Source: Bufo bufo (lineage: Eukaryota > Chordata > Amphibia > Anura > Bufonidae). From it: a stretch of DNA of 64,000 nucleotides. Location of the stretch: contig NC_053389.1 in assembly GCF_905171765.1 (NCBI RefSeq), forward strand, positions 784,182,772 through 784,246,771. The letters run 5' to 3'. The notes beneath the pieces are model-generated. The model had not been told where the DNA came from and made no database searches. It saw only the letters and a program-made list of their open reading frames with translations. A program made the translations under genes and the position numbers. This document shows, one piece after another, positions 31,646 through 41,429 of the stretch (position 1 is its first letter; each line of letters begins with the position of its first letter).

Positions 31646-32814
31646 TATTGTGAGATAGTGACAGATCTCACAGAGGTGAGAGGCACCACAGGTGAGACCA
31701 GCTGGAGGTGCTCGGGCTGGCATAAAGCACCTCCCAGGGTGTCAGTCTAGGGGAAGGAGATTCGTTGTGCAACAGGGTCCTGCTGGAGGTTCTGTATTAG
31801 TGGTCTCAGCCGGGCTGGCTTAGGAATCATGAGGCTAGGTGCTAGCTGGAGCATTGGGGGACGCCGTGACGCCAGGGTCACGAGGCCGGAGTTGGAGGGA
31901 CTACTGGGCCACACTCCCCCATAAAGGTACTGGATGTGAGACAGTGTGTGAACAGGGCTCTGTACAGCCAAGCGGCTGTGGGACACTGGGCTGGGAAAGC
32001 CACTTGTAATTAGCGTGTGCGAACAGTGTTTTCAGTAAGGTAGGAACATACCTTGTTTAGTTAGAGCCCAGCCGGGCAGGTGTTTATTTTGTATGATTTA
32101 TGTATGTTTTGCTGAGGTGACAAAGCGATGTTTGGACCTTAAACTTGGTGTCTGGCAAAGATACTTGTGTGAAAGACCCCCGGGGAAGAGCTAACCCCCC
32201 CCCCCACACACAGTATGTATGTGTGTGTGTGTGTGTATATTGTAGGGGTTAGCTCTTCTCCGGGGGTCATTCACACAAATATCTTTGCCAGACACCAAGT
32301 TTAAGGTCCAAACTTTGCTTTTATTTGGCACCTTAGCAAAACAAACATAATACAAAACAAATACCTGCCCGGCTGGGCTCTAACTAAACATAGGGTAGAA
32401 TCCCTGACTCACCTATAGAGTGCTGTTCAGACACGGTTATAACATGCAGCTTTCTCAGCTAGCCCAGCAGCCTCCAGGCTGTAGCAAATGCAAGTCCCTT
32501 TGGGGGATTGTGGTCCAGCAGTCCTCCCGACTCTGACCTTGTGGCCCTTGTACCACAGGCGTCACTGCGTCCCCCAAATTCCAGGCTGTCACTTAGCCTC
32601 GTGGTCCCTCAGCCTTGCCCAGCTGAGACCACACAGACAGAGCCTCCAGGCCTCTGTCTACAGGTAACACACTCCCCCCTTTCTGACACTCTGGGAGGTG
32701 CCTTATGCCAGCCTGATTACCTCCAGCTTGTCTCACCTGTGGTGGAACAGGGGTGTGGACCGCGCTATCCACCCCTTCCTTGCCTCTAACCTGCGTGAGA
32801 CCTGTCACTGTCTC

Positions 32815-32820
<6 letters not shown>
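31646..32820. repeat. Long inverted repeat of two LTR-like arms (about 570 bp each)
   Basis: The left arm starts TATTGTGAGATAGTGACAG and the right arm ends with the inverse CTGTCACTGTCTCACAATA. The match continues through AGGTGCCTTATGCCAGCC-type words, AGAGCCCAGCCGGGCAGGT and GGGGAAGAGCTAACCCCC to a short GT-rich centre (about 32200-32240). Each arm, read inwards, begins TGTGAGA, and the right one ends CTAACCCCTACA, which resembles an LTR. The arms differ by many substitutions and small indels. Confidence 0.8.
32211..32240. repeat. (GT)n microsatellite at the centre of the inverted repeat
   Basis: About 20 bp of GT alternation next to a C-run, between the two arms. Confidence 0.8.

Positions 32821-32846
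<26 letters not shown>
32819..32846. repeat. (TA)n microsatellite abutting a Tc1 element
   Basis: A run of TA ends exactly at the left end of the Tc1-like element (32847), consistent with TA-directed insertion into it. Confidence 0.9.
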
Positions 32847-32849
<3 letters not shown>

Positions 32850-33260
32850 TGCTCAAAAAAATCAAGGGAGCACTTAAACAACACAATGTAACTCCAAGTC
32901 AATCACACTTCGGTGAAATCAAACTGTCCACTTAGGAAGCAACACTGAGTGACAATCAATTTCACATGCTGTTGTGCAAATGGGATAGACAACAGGTGGA
33001 AATTATAGGCAATTAGCAAGACACCCCCAATAAAGGAGTGGTTCTGCAGGTGGTTACCACAGACCACTTCTCAGTTCCTATGCTTCCTGGCTGATGTTTT
33101 GGTCCCTTTTGAATGCTGGCGGTGCTTTCACTCTAGTGGTAGCATGAGACGGAGTCTACAACCCACACAAGTGGCTCAGGTAGTGCAGCTTATCCAGGAT
33201 GGCACATCAATGCGAGCTGTGGCAAGAAGGTTTGCTGTGTCTGTCAGCGTAGTGTCCAGA

Positions 33261-34230
33261 TGTCACGGCCATGCCCATGACCGTGACTCCTCTTACCGCA
33301 TGCGGTTGTCTGCGGTTGTGTATGGGCGTTCAACCACGGGTGAGGGCCGCTTGTCTGTGGCCTCACTTGTGGTTGCCGCGGGCAACCAGTGTTGCATTTT
33401 GCAGCAGAGCAGCCTGAGCGTTCTTAGGCAGCTTGCTGCTCTGGCATGCGGTCACACCTAGCAACCTTTTGTTAGGTGTGTGTGTGGTGTGCACCGTGTG
33501 GTATGTTATGGTGTGCACTTTTCCTTTATGTAGTGTGTGTTTCCCTTCTCTGGTGCTGGAAGGGTTAACTCCCTTCCCAGTGTGTGTGTTGTCACTGGGT
33601 GTGTCTTACCGTTGGGTGTGGCCTCTTAGGCCTATATAGCCTTGGTGCTTGGCAGGGCTCAGGAGGTTGCTTCAGCATGCTTGCTGATAGCAGCCTCCTG
33701 TGTTTTCCAACTGCCTGTGAGAGCCACCCTTGTGGTTCATAAAACCATATGTCACATTTACTTTATGTTATGTTGTGTGTGATGTCTATGTGATGTTTTG
33801 TTGGGACTTTCTTATGTTGTTTTGTGCAGCTTATGGATCTGGATTCCTGTGTGCACAGGGATCCAGTCAGCAAGGCTGTGGCAGGTAGGTGGAACTATTT
33901 AGTTCGCCTGCCATATCCGTAAGTCTGTTTTTGTTCCCTTGTTCCTTGCAGCTTGGCCATTGAGACCCCTGTTCCTCCGTATTCAGAAGGAACAGGTTGT
34001 CTTATCTTGACTCCTAGTCCAGGGACCTGCCGGAGGGTGAGACAGGGATCCGAGGTTCCTGCGCACGGGTCCTCCTACCTTTAAGGTTGGCCCGTGCAGC
34101 TAGGAGTTAGGGTCAGGTTAGGGACGCTGTTAGGAGGTGACCTGCTCCCTATCCTGTTGTCCTGGCCGAGCAGCCATAACATCATCTGGCATCGCACGGC
34201 TGAGGATTTCCCCCATCCTCAGCCGTGACA
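33261..34230 (+). repeat. 5' LTR of the non-autonomous element
   Basis: It begins TGTCACGGCC and ends CAGCCGTGACA. A TATA-like CCTATATAGCC lies near 33632 and could be its promoter. Confidence 0.95.
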
Positions 34231-35194
34231 GTATGAACCACAAAGGCTCCTCACATGGTCTTCCCTCGAAAGAGGGTAAAGCATGCACCGCTATCTGCGG
34301 ATGGGGTGTATGCGCGTTCTCCGGAGGGAGAGCGTTATGGGGCTCACCATTTACGGCGCGGTGAGTGGCATTCCCCGCCATTCCTCGCTCACCGTTGTCC
34401 GTGTTGGTGTCCCCTTTTGTTTGTCTTTCCCCTCCCCCCCTCCCACTGTTTCTTATGCCTCACCAACTTTCCCCTTTTGTTGTTGGGAGGGGCTTTGAGG
34501 GGTGGGAGTATGCATTCCCTCGAAAGAGGGTGAAGCATGTACCGCCCTCTGCGGAAGGGGTACATGCGCGCTCTTCGGAGGGAGAGCGTTCTGGGGGTTT
34601 CGCCTCTGACGGCGCGGTGAGTGGCTTTCCCCGCCATCATCGTTGCCTCGTTTGGCGTTCCCCCTGATTTTAGTTACACGTGGTGTTTGTTTGGTATGCG
34701 GTATGCATACCTTCGAAAGAGGGTGCAGCATGCAGTGACATCTGTTTGTGGCCTGCATGCGCGTTCTCCGGAGGGAGAGCGTTCCTGGGGGTTCTCCGTT
34801 AACGGCACGGTTGGTGGCTTATTCCCCGCCACCTTACCTTCCGTGTCCGTGTTGGGGATCCCTCGTCCCTCTCCATGTTCTCATCTCTGGTCGTCTGCTG
34901 GCAGCACTCCGTAAGTGGTCCGGCTGCGTGCTGGTTAGGACTGTCTGCTGGCAGCGACTGGAGTGGGGACGTGAGTGGAGAGTCCCCTCGTCCACTCTCT
35001 GTGGTTCCATTCCTTGTCGCTGGTGCGGGCTGCAGGCCTCGTCGGACTGGCTAGTGTGAGCTGGGAGAGGATGCAGCTGACAGTGACCCCCTGGGAATCA
35101 TGTCATGAGAGTGGACGTCTCCTTCTCCCATCCCCTTGTGTGAGTTCCTCACCAGTTTCCTTTTTTTTGGTGGGGGGGCTTTGAGGGGTGGGAG
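34231..35194 (+). repeat. Internal region with three related stem-loop units and a duplicated purine tract
   Basis: Units start at about 34261, 34515 and 34709, each with TCGAAAGAGGG, then GCATG...ATGCGCG and CCGGAGGGAGAGCGTT, then ACGGC(G/A)CGGT and TTCCCCGCCA. The purine tract GGGGCTTTGAGGGGTGGGAG occurs twice: in the middle (34490-34509) and before the 3' LTR (35175-35194). There is no protein-coding signal. Confidence 0.85.
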
Positions 35195-36164
35195 TGTCAC
35201 GGCCATGCCCATGACCGTGACTCCTCTTACCGCATGCGGTTGTCTGCGGTTGTGTATGGGCGTTCAACCACGGGTGAGGGCCGCTTGTCTGTGGCCTCAC
35301 TTGTGGTTGCCGCGGGCAACCAGTGTTGCATTTTGCAGCAGAGCAGCCTGAGCGTTCTTAGGCAGCTTGCTGCTCTGGCATGCGGTCACACCTAGCAACC
35401 TTTTGTTAGGTGTGTGTGTGGTGTGCACCGTGTGGTATGTTATGGTGTGCACTTTTCCTTTATGTAGTGTGTGTTTCCCTTCTCTGGTGCTGGAAGGGTT
35501 AACTCCCTTCCCAGTGTGTGTGTTGTCACTGGGTGTGTCTTACCGTTGGGTGTGGCCTCTTTGGCCTATATAGCCTTGGTGTTTGGCAGGGCTCAGGAGG
35601 TTGCTTCAGCATGCTTGCTGATAGCAGCCTCCTGTGTTTTCCAACTGCCTGTGAGAGCCACCCTTGTGGTTCATAAAACCATATGTCACATTTACTTTAT
35701 GTTATGTTGTGTGTGATGTCTATGTGATGTTTTGTTGGGACTTTCTTATGTTGTTTTGTGCAGCTTATGGATCTGGATTCCTGTGTGCACAGGGATCCAG
35801 TCAGCAAGGCTGTGGCAGGTAGGTGGAACTATTTAGTTCGCCTGCCATATCCGTAAGTCTGTTTTTGTTCCCTTGTTCCTTGCAGCTTGGCCATTGAGAC
35901 CCCTGTTCCTCCGTATTCAGAAGGAACAGGTTGTCTTATCTTGACTCCTAGTCCAGGGACCTGCCGGAGGGTGAGACAGGGATCCGAGGTTCCTTCGCAC
36001 GGGTCCTCCTACCTTTAAGGTTGGCCCGTGCAGCTAGGAGTTAGGGTCAGGTTAGGGACGCTGTTAGGAGGTGACCTGCTCCCTATCCTGTTGTCCTGGC
36101 CGAGCAGCCATAACATCATCTGGCATCGCACGGCTGAGGATTTCCCCCATCCTCAGCCGTGACA
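35195..36164 (+). repeat. 3' LTR of the non-autonomous element
   Basis: Nearly identical to 33261-34230. The differences I see are TTAGG/TTTGG, GTGCTTGG/GTGTTTGG and CCTGCGCAC/CCTTCGCAC. Confidence 0.95.
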
Positions 36165-37289
36165 CCAGAGCATGGAGGAGCTACCAGGAGACAGGCCAGT
36201 ACATCAGGAGACGTGGAGGAGGCCGTAGGAGGGCAACAACCCAGCAGCAGGACTGCTACCTCCGCCTTTGTGCAAGGAGGAACAGGAGGAGCACTGCCAG
36301 AGCCCTGCAAAATGACCTCCAGCAGGCCACAAATGTGCATGTGTCTGCTCAAACGGTCAGAAACAGACTCCATGAGGGTGATATGAGGGCCCGACGTCCA
36401 CAGGTGGGGGTTGTGCTTACAGCCCAACACCGTGCAGGACGTTTGGCATTTGCCAGAGAACACCAAGATTGGCAAATTCGCCACTGGCGCCCTGTGCTCT
36501 TCACAGATGAAAGCAGGTTCACACTGAGCACATGTGACAGACCTGACAGAGTCTGGAGACGCGGTGGAGAATGTTCTGCTGCCTGCAACATCCTCCAGCA
36601 TGACCGGTTTGGCATTGGGTCAGTAATGGTGTGGGGTGGCATTTCTTTGGAGGGCCGCACAGCCCTCCATGTGCTCGCCAGAGGTAGCCTGACTGCCATT
36701 AGGTACCGAGATGAGATCCTCAGACCCCTTGTGAGACCATATGCTGGTGCAGTTGGCCCTGGGTTCCTCCTAATGCAAGACAATGCTAGACCTCATGTGG
36801 CTGGAGTGTGTCAGCAGTTCCTGCAAGACAAAGGCATTGATGCTATGGACTGGCCCGCACGTTCCCCAGACCTGAATCCAATTGAGCACATCTGGGACAT
36901 CATGTCTCGCTCTATCCACCAACGTCACGTTGCACCACAGACTGTCCAGTAGTTGGCAGATGCTTTCGTCCAGGTCTGGGAGGAGATCCCTCAGGAGACC
37001 GTCCGCCACCTCATCAGGAGCATGCAGGAGCATGCACAGGCGTTGAAGGGAGGTCATACAGGCACGCGGAGGCCACACACACTACTGAGCCTCATTTTGA
37101 CTTGTTTTAAGGACATTACATCAAAGTTGGATCAGCCTGTAGTGTGTTTTTCCACTTTAATTTTGAGTGTGACTCCAAATCCAGACCTCCATGGGTTAAA
37201 AAATTTGATTTCCATTTTTTTTTTTGTGTGATTTTGTTGTCAGCACATTCAACTATGTAAAGAACAAAGTATTTCAGAATAATATTTAA

Positions 37290-38034
37290 AGGGACACTGA
37301 CAGGCCAAAACAGCATATATAGTTAGATATATCACATTACAGGTCTTATACAGTCTTTTAAAAGCATATAAGTATCCCCCCTGTCCACCTTATAAAGAGC
37401 GAAATATAAAGTTTTATAACCTGCTTCTCCGGTCAGCAATCTGCCCAAGGGGCGGCGTTTCGTGTGAAAATGCGCCCAGCCAGCCTTCCCAACTGCCGTT
37501 CTTAAACCCCGCCCAGCTCATCAATATTCACTTCGCTGGGCGGCGGCTAGAACTCTCCCCAGTCCCGATCCTGCGCCTGCGCAATTCAATCCTCCGGGCA
37601 TCGTTCATGCCCAATCTTCTGCGCCTGCGCCCCGCCGTGCCGTTAGATCGCGCCTGCGTACACACACCAGCCAGCGATCTAACGGCACGGCGGGGCGCAG
37701 GCGCAGAAGATTGGGCATGAACGATGCCCGGAGGATTGAATTGCGCAGGCGCAGGATCGGGACTGGGGAGAGTTCTAGCCGCCGCCCAGCGAAGTGAATA
37801 TTGATGAGCTGGGCGGGGCTTCAAATGGCAGTTGGGAAGGCTGGCTGGGCGCATTTTCACATGAAACGCCGCCCCTTGGGCAGATTGCTGACCGAAGAAG
37901 CAGGTTATAAAACTTTATATTTCGCTCTTTATAAGGTGGACAGGGGGGATACTTATATGCTTTTAAAAGACTGTATAAGACCTGTAATGTGATATATCTA
38001 ACTATATATGCTGTTTTGGCCTGTCAGTGTCCCT
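37290..38034. mobile_element. 745-bp palindromic TTAA-target MITE (Kolobok-like)
   Basis: The ends AGGGACACTGACAGGCCAAA and the inverse TTTGGCCTGTCAGTGTCCCT are flanked by duplicated TTAA. The two arms are almost perfectly complementary over about 360 bp each, with a centre near 37655 (CCTGCGTACACACACCAGCC). It is absent from the matching place in Tc1 copy 1, which proves insertion. The AGGG ends with TTAA suggest Kolobok over piggyBac, by inference. Confidence 0.93.
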
Positions 38035-38096
38035 TTAATTAATTCAGATCTAGGATGTGTTATTTTTGTGTTCCCTTTATTTTTTTGAGCAGTGTA

Positions 38097-38650
38097 TATA
38101 TTATACCCATTATGCCTCTTTAGCCTCCATTATGCCCCCAGCAGCCTCATTATTTATAAAATAAAAAACCACTTACCTCTCTGCTCCTGGACGCCACCGC
38201 TCCTCGCCTACCGCGATCCTCTTCCTTCTGCTGTCGGCTGTGCATATTACTAGAAGTGCACAAATAGTCCCACAACATGGACAGTGACATACCAGATGTA
38301 TTATTCGAATTTGCGATTTCCATTCGTTATTTTTTTCAATGCGAAATATCGGCAATATAATTTTCGCATGCGCAAATGCACTATAAAGAAAGTATATTGG
38401 TATATAACACCCCGCTTCAATCAGTTTTTTTGTGGGACGAATGGTATGTTACACCAGTAGAAATTATTTGTTCCAATAACGCTTGTCGCTCTATATACCT
38501 GCAGTATCGCAGCAGAACCACACACAACTGCCGCACAATACAAATGCACTATAATATACTTTCTAACATAGAAAGTATATTATAACACTGTACAAGGAAG
38601 GCAATCCATTAGAATATACATAAAGATAAAACGTAACCTTTAATAATGTT
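38097..38650. other. AT-rich repetitive spacer
   Basis: There are degenerate repeats such as TATGCCTCTTTAGCCTCCAT / TATGCCCCCAGCAGCC, and an inverse pair GAAAGTATATT (38386 and 38568 regions). There is no gene. Confidence 0.35.
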
Positions 38651-38890
38651 ACTATGAGGGCCCATTCACACGTCTGTAAGTGTTTTGCGGATCCGCAAAA
38701 CACGGACACCGGCAATGTGTATTCCGCAATTTGCGGACCGCACATCGCCGGCACTATAATAGAAAATGCCTAATCATGTCTGCAATTGCGGACAAGAATA
38801 GGACATGTTCTATTTTTTTGCGGAAACGGAAGCACGGATGCGGAAAATTGCGCAACAGATGCGGACTCATTTTGCAGACGTGTGAATGGA
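38651..38890. mobile_element. MITE with CCCATTCACACGTCTG inverted ends
   Basis: GGGCCCATTCACACGTCTG at the left pairs with CAGACGTGTGAATGG at the right. The interior repeats TTGCGGAC-type words (GGATCCGCAAAACACGGA, ATTTGCGGACCG). It is related to 21985-22232. Confidence 0.8.
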
Positions 38891-40920
38891 AAAAAATATC
38901 CCTCAAAATGAAAATAAATGAAATGATTAAAGTTGAGCAAAAAGCATAGATGTGGTAGGCAATAACAAGTGCTCGGCGGCACCAAATCAGAAACCATATG
39001 TCCTACCACAATCCGGGGGGGGGGTTCCAGTGCACATCCATGAATCCCGAAGGGAAAGCAAAAAACATCTATCCCTGGGCTAGATGATGATGTGGTATTG
39101 AAGGACAGGGTGGGCAAAGAACTGTCCCTGATATTGCCCTACAGGGGGTGCTATTCTGGCCCTGATAGCCTTACCACAGACCAGCCGCCCTGATAAGAGC
39201 GACCCCGTCCGGAACCTTACCCTATATAAAACTGGCCCTAGTAAGCCCCTAGGCCCCTGACTTCCAGGTGATCACTATAAAGATCTATGTGTTTTTGACT
39301 CATAAAAGTATATTAAAACTATATCGCACCCCTCTGTGTATCACACCTATCGATAGCACACCTATACCAGTCCTTAAAATGACTTTTGTGGCCCTAATAG
39401 CTAGTGTTTGGTGTCCCTAACAGTCTGTCCCTGCTCCACACAGCAACCTCTCCCTACACTGGCAAAACACTGAATGTAAAATGGCGGCCAGATCAGGTTT
39501 ATTTATAAGGTAGGGGGTATGTCCATGTGCTGAAACATCTCAATTGGCTGTCCTGTACCACCTGAGGGATGCGTCATGGGTCAATGTTCCACACAATGTA
39601 AAAGAATATGGCGGCCGCGAATATCTCCATATGTTCGGCGAATCGCGAACACGCAAAGTTCGCCGTGAAACGACCGCCGGGCAAACCGCAAGGCCATCTC
39701 TATTCAGTGTGTGTGTGTTGAGGAGATGGAGTAGCAGGAGTGAGGAGCAGGGGGAAGGACAGAGGGCCCCCTCCTCAGCTCTCTCTCTGAGGACCCCCGG
39801 TCCAGAGGAGACAAGTGATCTTTTCCCAAGTTTTTAGACCAAGAAGTAAGGCTAAGGTGAGACCTCCTTCTGCAGTCTATCTCTCCAGGAGGACAAGTGG
39901 AAAATTGTGTTTTGACTACAGAAAATACAAAGGAAGATAACAGCCATCTTATTATGCTTATGGATTCCTTTGACTTTAGTGTAGGACAATCTAGCTACAG
40001 GCAGCCTCACCGGTATATAGAAGACAGAAAGGCCAATCTGTTATGTCACTTAAGTGGAAGGTAGGATCAGAAACCACCGTTACTGGGATTAGAATAAGGC
40101 AAGGAGCTAGATACCAGCCAACTGAACTTTAATCTGAAGTTTCTTATCTACAAAAAGCCTGTTACCTTTGATTACAATTTATTACCTCTGCATACAAGAG
40201 AGACGGTGTTATCTGTGAATGTCACTGCTAATGAGAACCAGCAAAACAGTAAAAGTTGTGACTTGAATTCAACTGCTGTCTTACTCCTTAATTCAACTAC
40301 TACTCTCACCATTGTTGTACCACAACGGTACTGGCGTCACGACTAAAGGGACCTAGCCATAAGCACATAAAGCCACGTTACCACCAAGGGCACCTCAGCC
40401 ACCATCTGGCCTGTGTCCCTCATATCAGAGTGTGCCCCGGAGAATGCAGTGCTGTTCTCCCCTTCACAGCACTGCTGGCCCCGGGAGGCATCTGCTGACC
40501 ATGAGTAACCGATGAACTGTTGTACCCTTTCGGCCCACCGTGAACCTCACGTGTTCTCCCCTGTGGACCGGCACGTTGCACTAGCAATTCATTAAGAACT
40601 TATAGTAGAAATAATAGAGAGATGGTACAACATAGAGTCATAGAATAGATACTGCAGAATTGTTATTATATGGGGAATGCATGAAGCTATTAAAACAGGC
40701 ATGTCAGGAGTGGTGACAGGTCCTCTTTAAAGATAATTAAGAGACTCTTTTACCTCTGAAACCCCAACTACACTACAGAAATCAGTGAATACTTTACAAT
40801 ACTCCGATTTCTAGCCCGTAATTTCCATCTTTATCCTCACTCGCAGTCCTCTGCTATTTTCCATGTATTGAGAGGACTCCTGACCGCACACATAATGGAG
40901 AGGACTCCAGGACTCGTTCC
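38891..40920. other. Intronic stretch, repetitive in character, no coding support
   Basis: It contains a C/G run at 39016-39025, CG-rich words near 39610-39690 and a MITE-like right end GTGACAGGTCCTCTTTAA at about 40715-40733. I could not define complete elements or genes. Confidence 0.35.
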
Positions 40921-40924
40921 CAGC

Positions 40925-41240
40925 ATGCACTGCACCAGGGGCGGATTAGCCATAGACATTGCAAGGAAATTTCCCAGTGGGCTGATGCCCAGGGGTCCGC
41001 CTGAGCCCTCCTCATGACCGGCTAGTGGACGTTTTTGTGGAAATATTTTGTGCTGCTGGTGGCAGTATTTTGTGATGGACTGTGGTCTTTGGCTCTGTTG
41101 GGCTGCTATAATGTGCCACAATATGGTATTGTTAGCCCTGCCTAATGCCTACTTGCGTTGGCCCTGTTTTCCATCAATTTAGACTACAAAGCAAGGCCAC
41201 TTTTAGTAGTATTTCTAGGGCCACTTTAAGTTCACAGTCC
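40925..41240. repeat. SINE-like or MITE-like dispersed repeat
   Basis: A compact block starting at ACCAGGGGCGGATTAGCC and ending GGGCCACTTTAAGTTCACAG. It has the look of a dispersed frog repeat. I see no pol III boxes or terminal repeats clear enough to classify it. Confidence 0.35.
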
Positions 41241-41429
41241 GGCCCTGCGCTGCACTGACCATTTGAGTATAAACATGCACATTATAGATGGGAAATCAGC
41301 GTCCTTTAAACTATAGACTGATTACTGTGGTTTAGTTGGTGTTTCTAAGTTGACAGGGCTTTTTAACTACTAAGATATTAATTGGAGTCATTGGTCCTTG
41401 TCAACTGCAGAGGGTAGAAAGTTCCTTAA

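Larger units (their letters stand above)
33261..36164 (+). mobile_element. Non-autonomous LTR retrotransposon, complete, young
   Basis: Two 970-bp LTRs (33261-34230, 35195-36164) differ, by my reading, at three positions. They are flanked by a 5-bp CCAGA duplication (33256-33260, 36165-36169). The 964-bp internal region codes for no gag, protease or polymerase; its frames are short and GC-rich. The LTR ends TGTCACGGC...GCCGTGACA resemble those of the Gypsy elements farther right, so a Ty3/Gypsy helper is likely. The size and lack of genes fit the TRIM/LARD class. Direction is set by the purine tract before 35195. Confidence 0.93.
33144..37088 (+). pseudogene. DD34E Tc1-like transposase split by an LTR retrotransposon
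   Basis: The N-terminal part, from [10 protein letters not shown] (33144) with the helix-turn-helix, is cut at 33260 by the LTR element. The gene resumes at 36165 in the duplicated CCAGA and runs open through the three catalytic positions: [19 protein letters not shown] and [11 protein letters not shown]. Unlike copy 1, it has no frameshift near the [12 protein letters not shown] region. A CAG-TAG change at 36951-36953 (copy 1 reads GAG) stops it about 40 residues early, and a short duplication near 37025 alters the tail. The insertion is decisive for loss of function. Confidence 0.9.
32847..38094 (+). mobile_element. Tc1-like (DD34E) transposon, copy 2, with two nested insertions
   Basis: The ends CACTGCTCAAAAAAATCAAG and TTTATTTTTTTGAGCAGTG are flanked by TA. 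It is the same family as 5875-7456. The LTR element 33261-36164 (duplicating CCAGA) and the palindrome 37290-38034 (duplicating TTAA) are inserted in it. Removing both leaves about 1590 bp, the size of copy 1. Confidence 0.95.

Noticed and set aside
34130..35350. Many overlapping frames of 65-103 codons in the LTR element
   Set aside because: They occur on both strands, cross the LTR boundaries and have no conserved motifs. GC-rich sequence with few stops explains them.
39544..39837. A 97-codon frame in intron 1
   Set aside because: No domain, no splice context and repetitive surroundings. Not supported as a gene.
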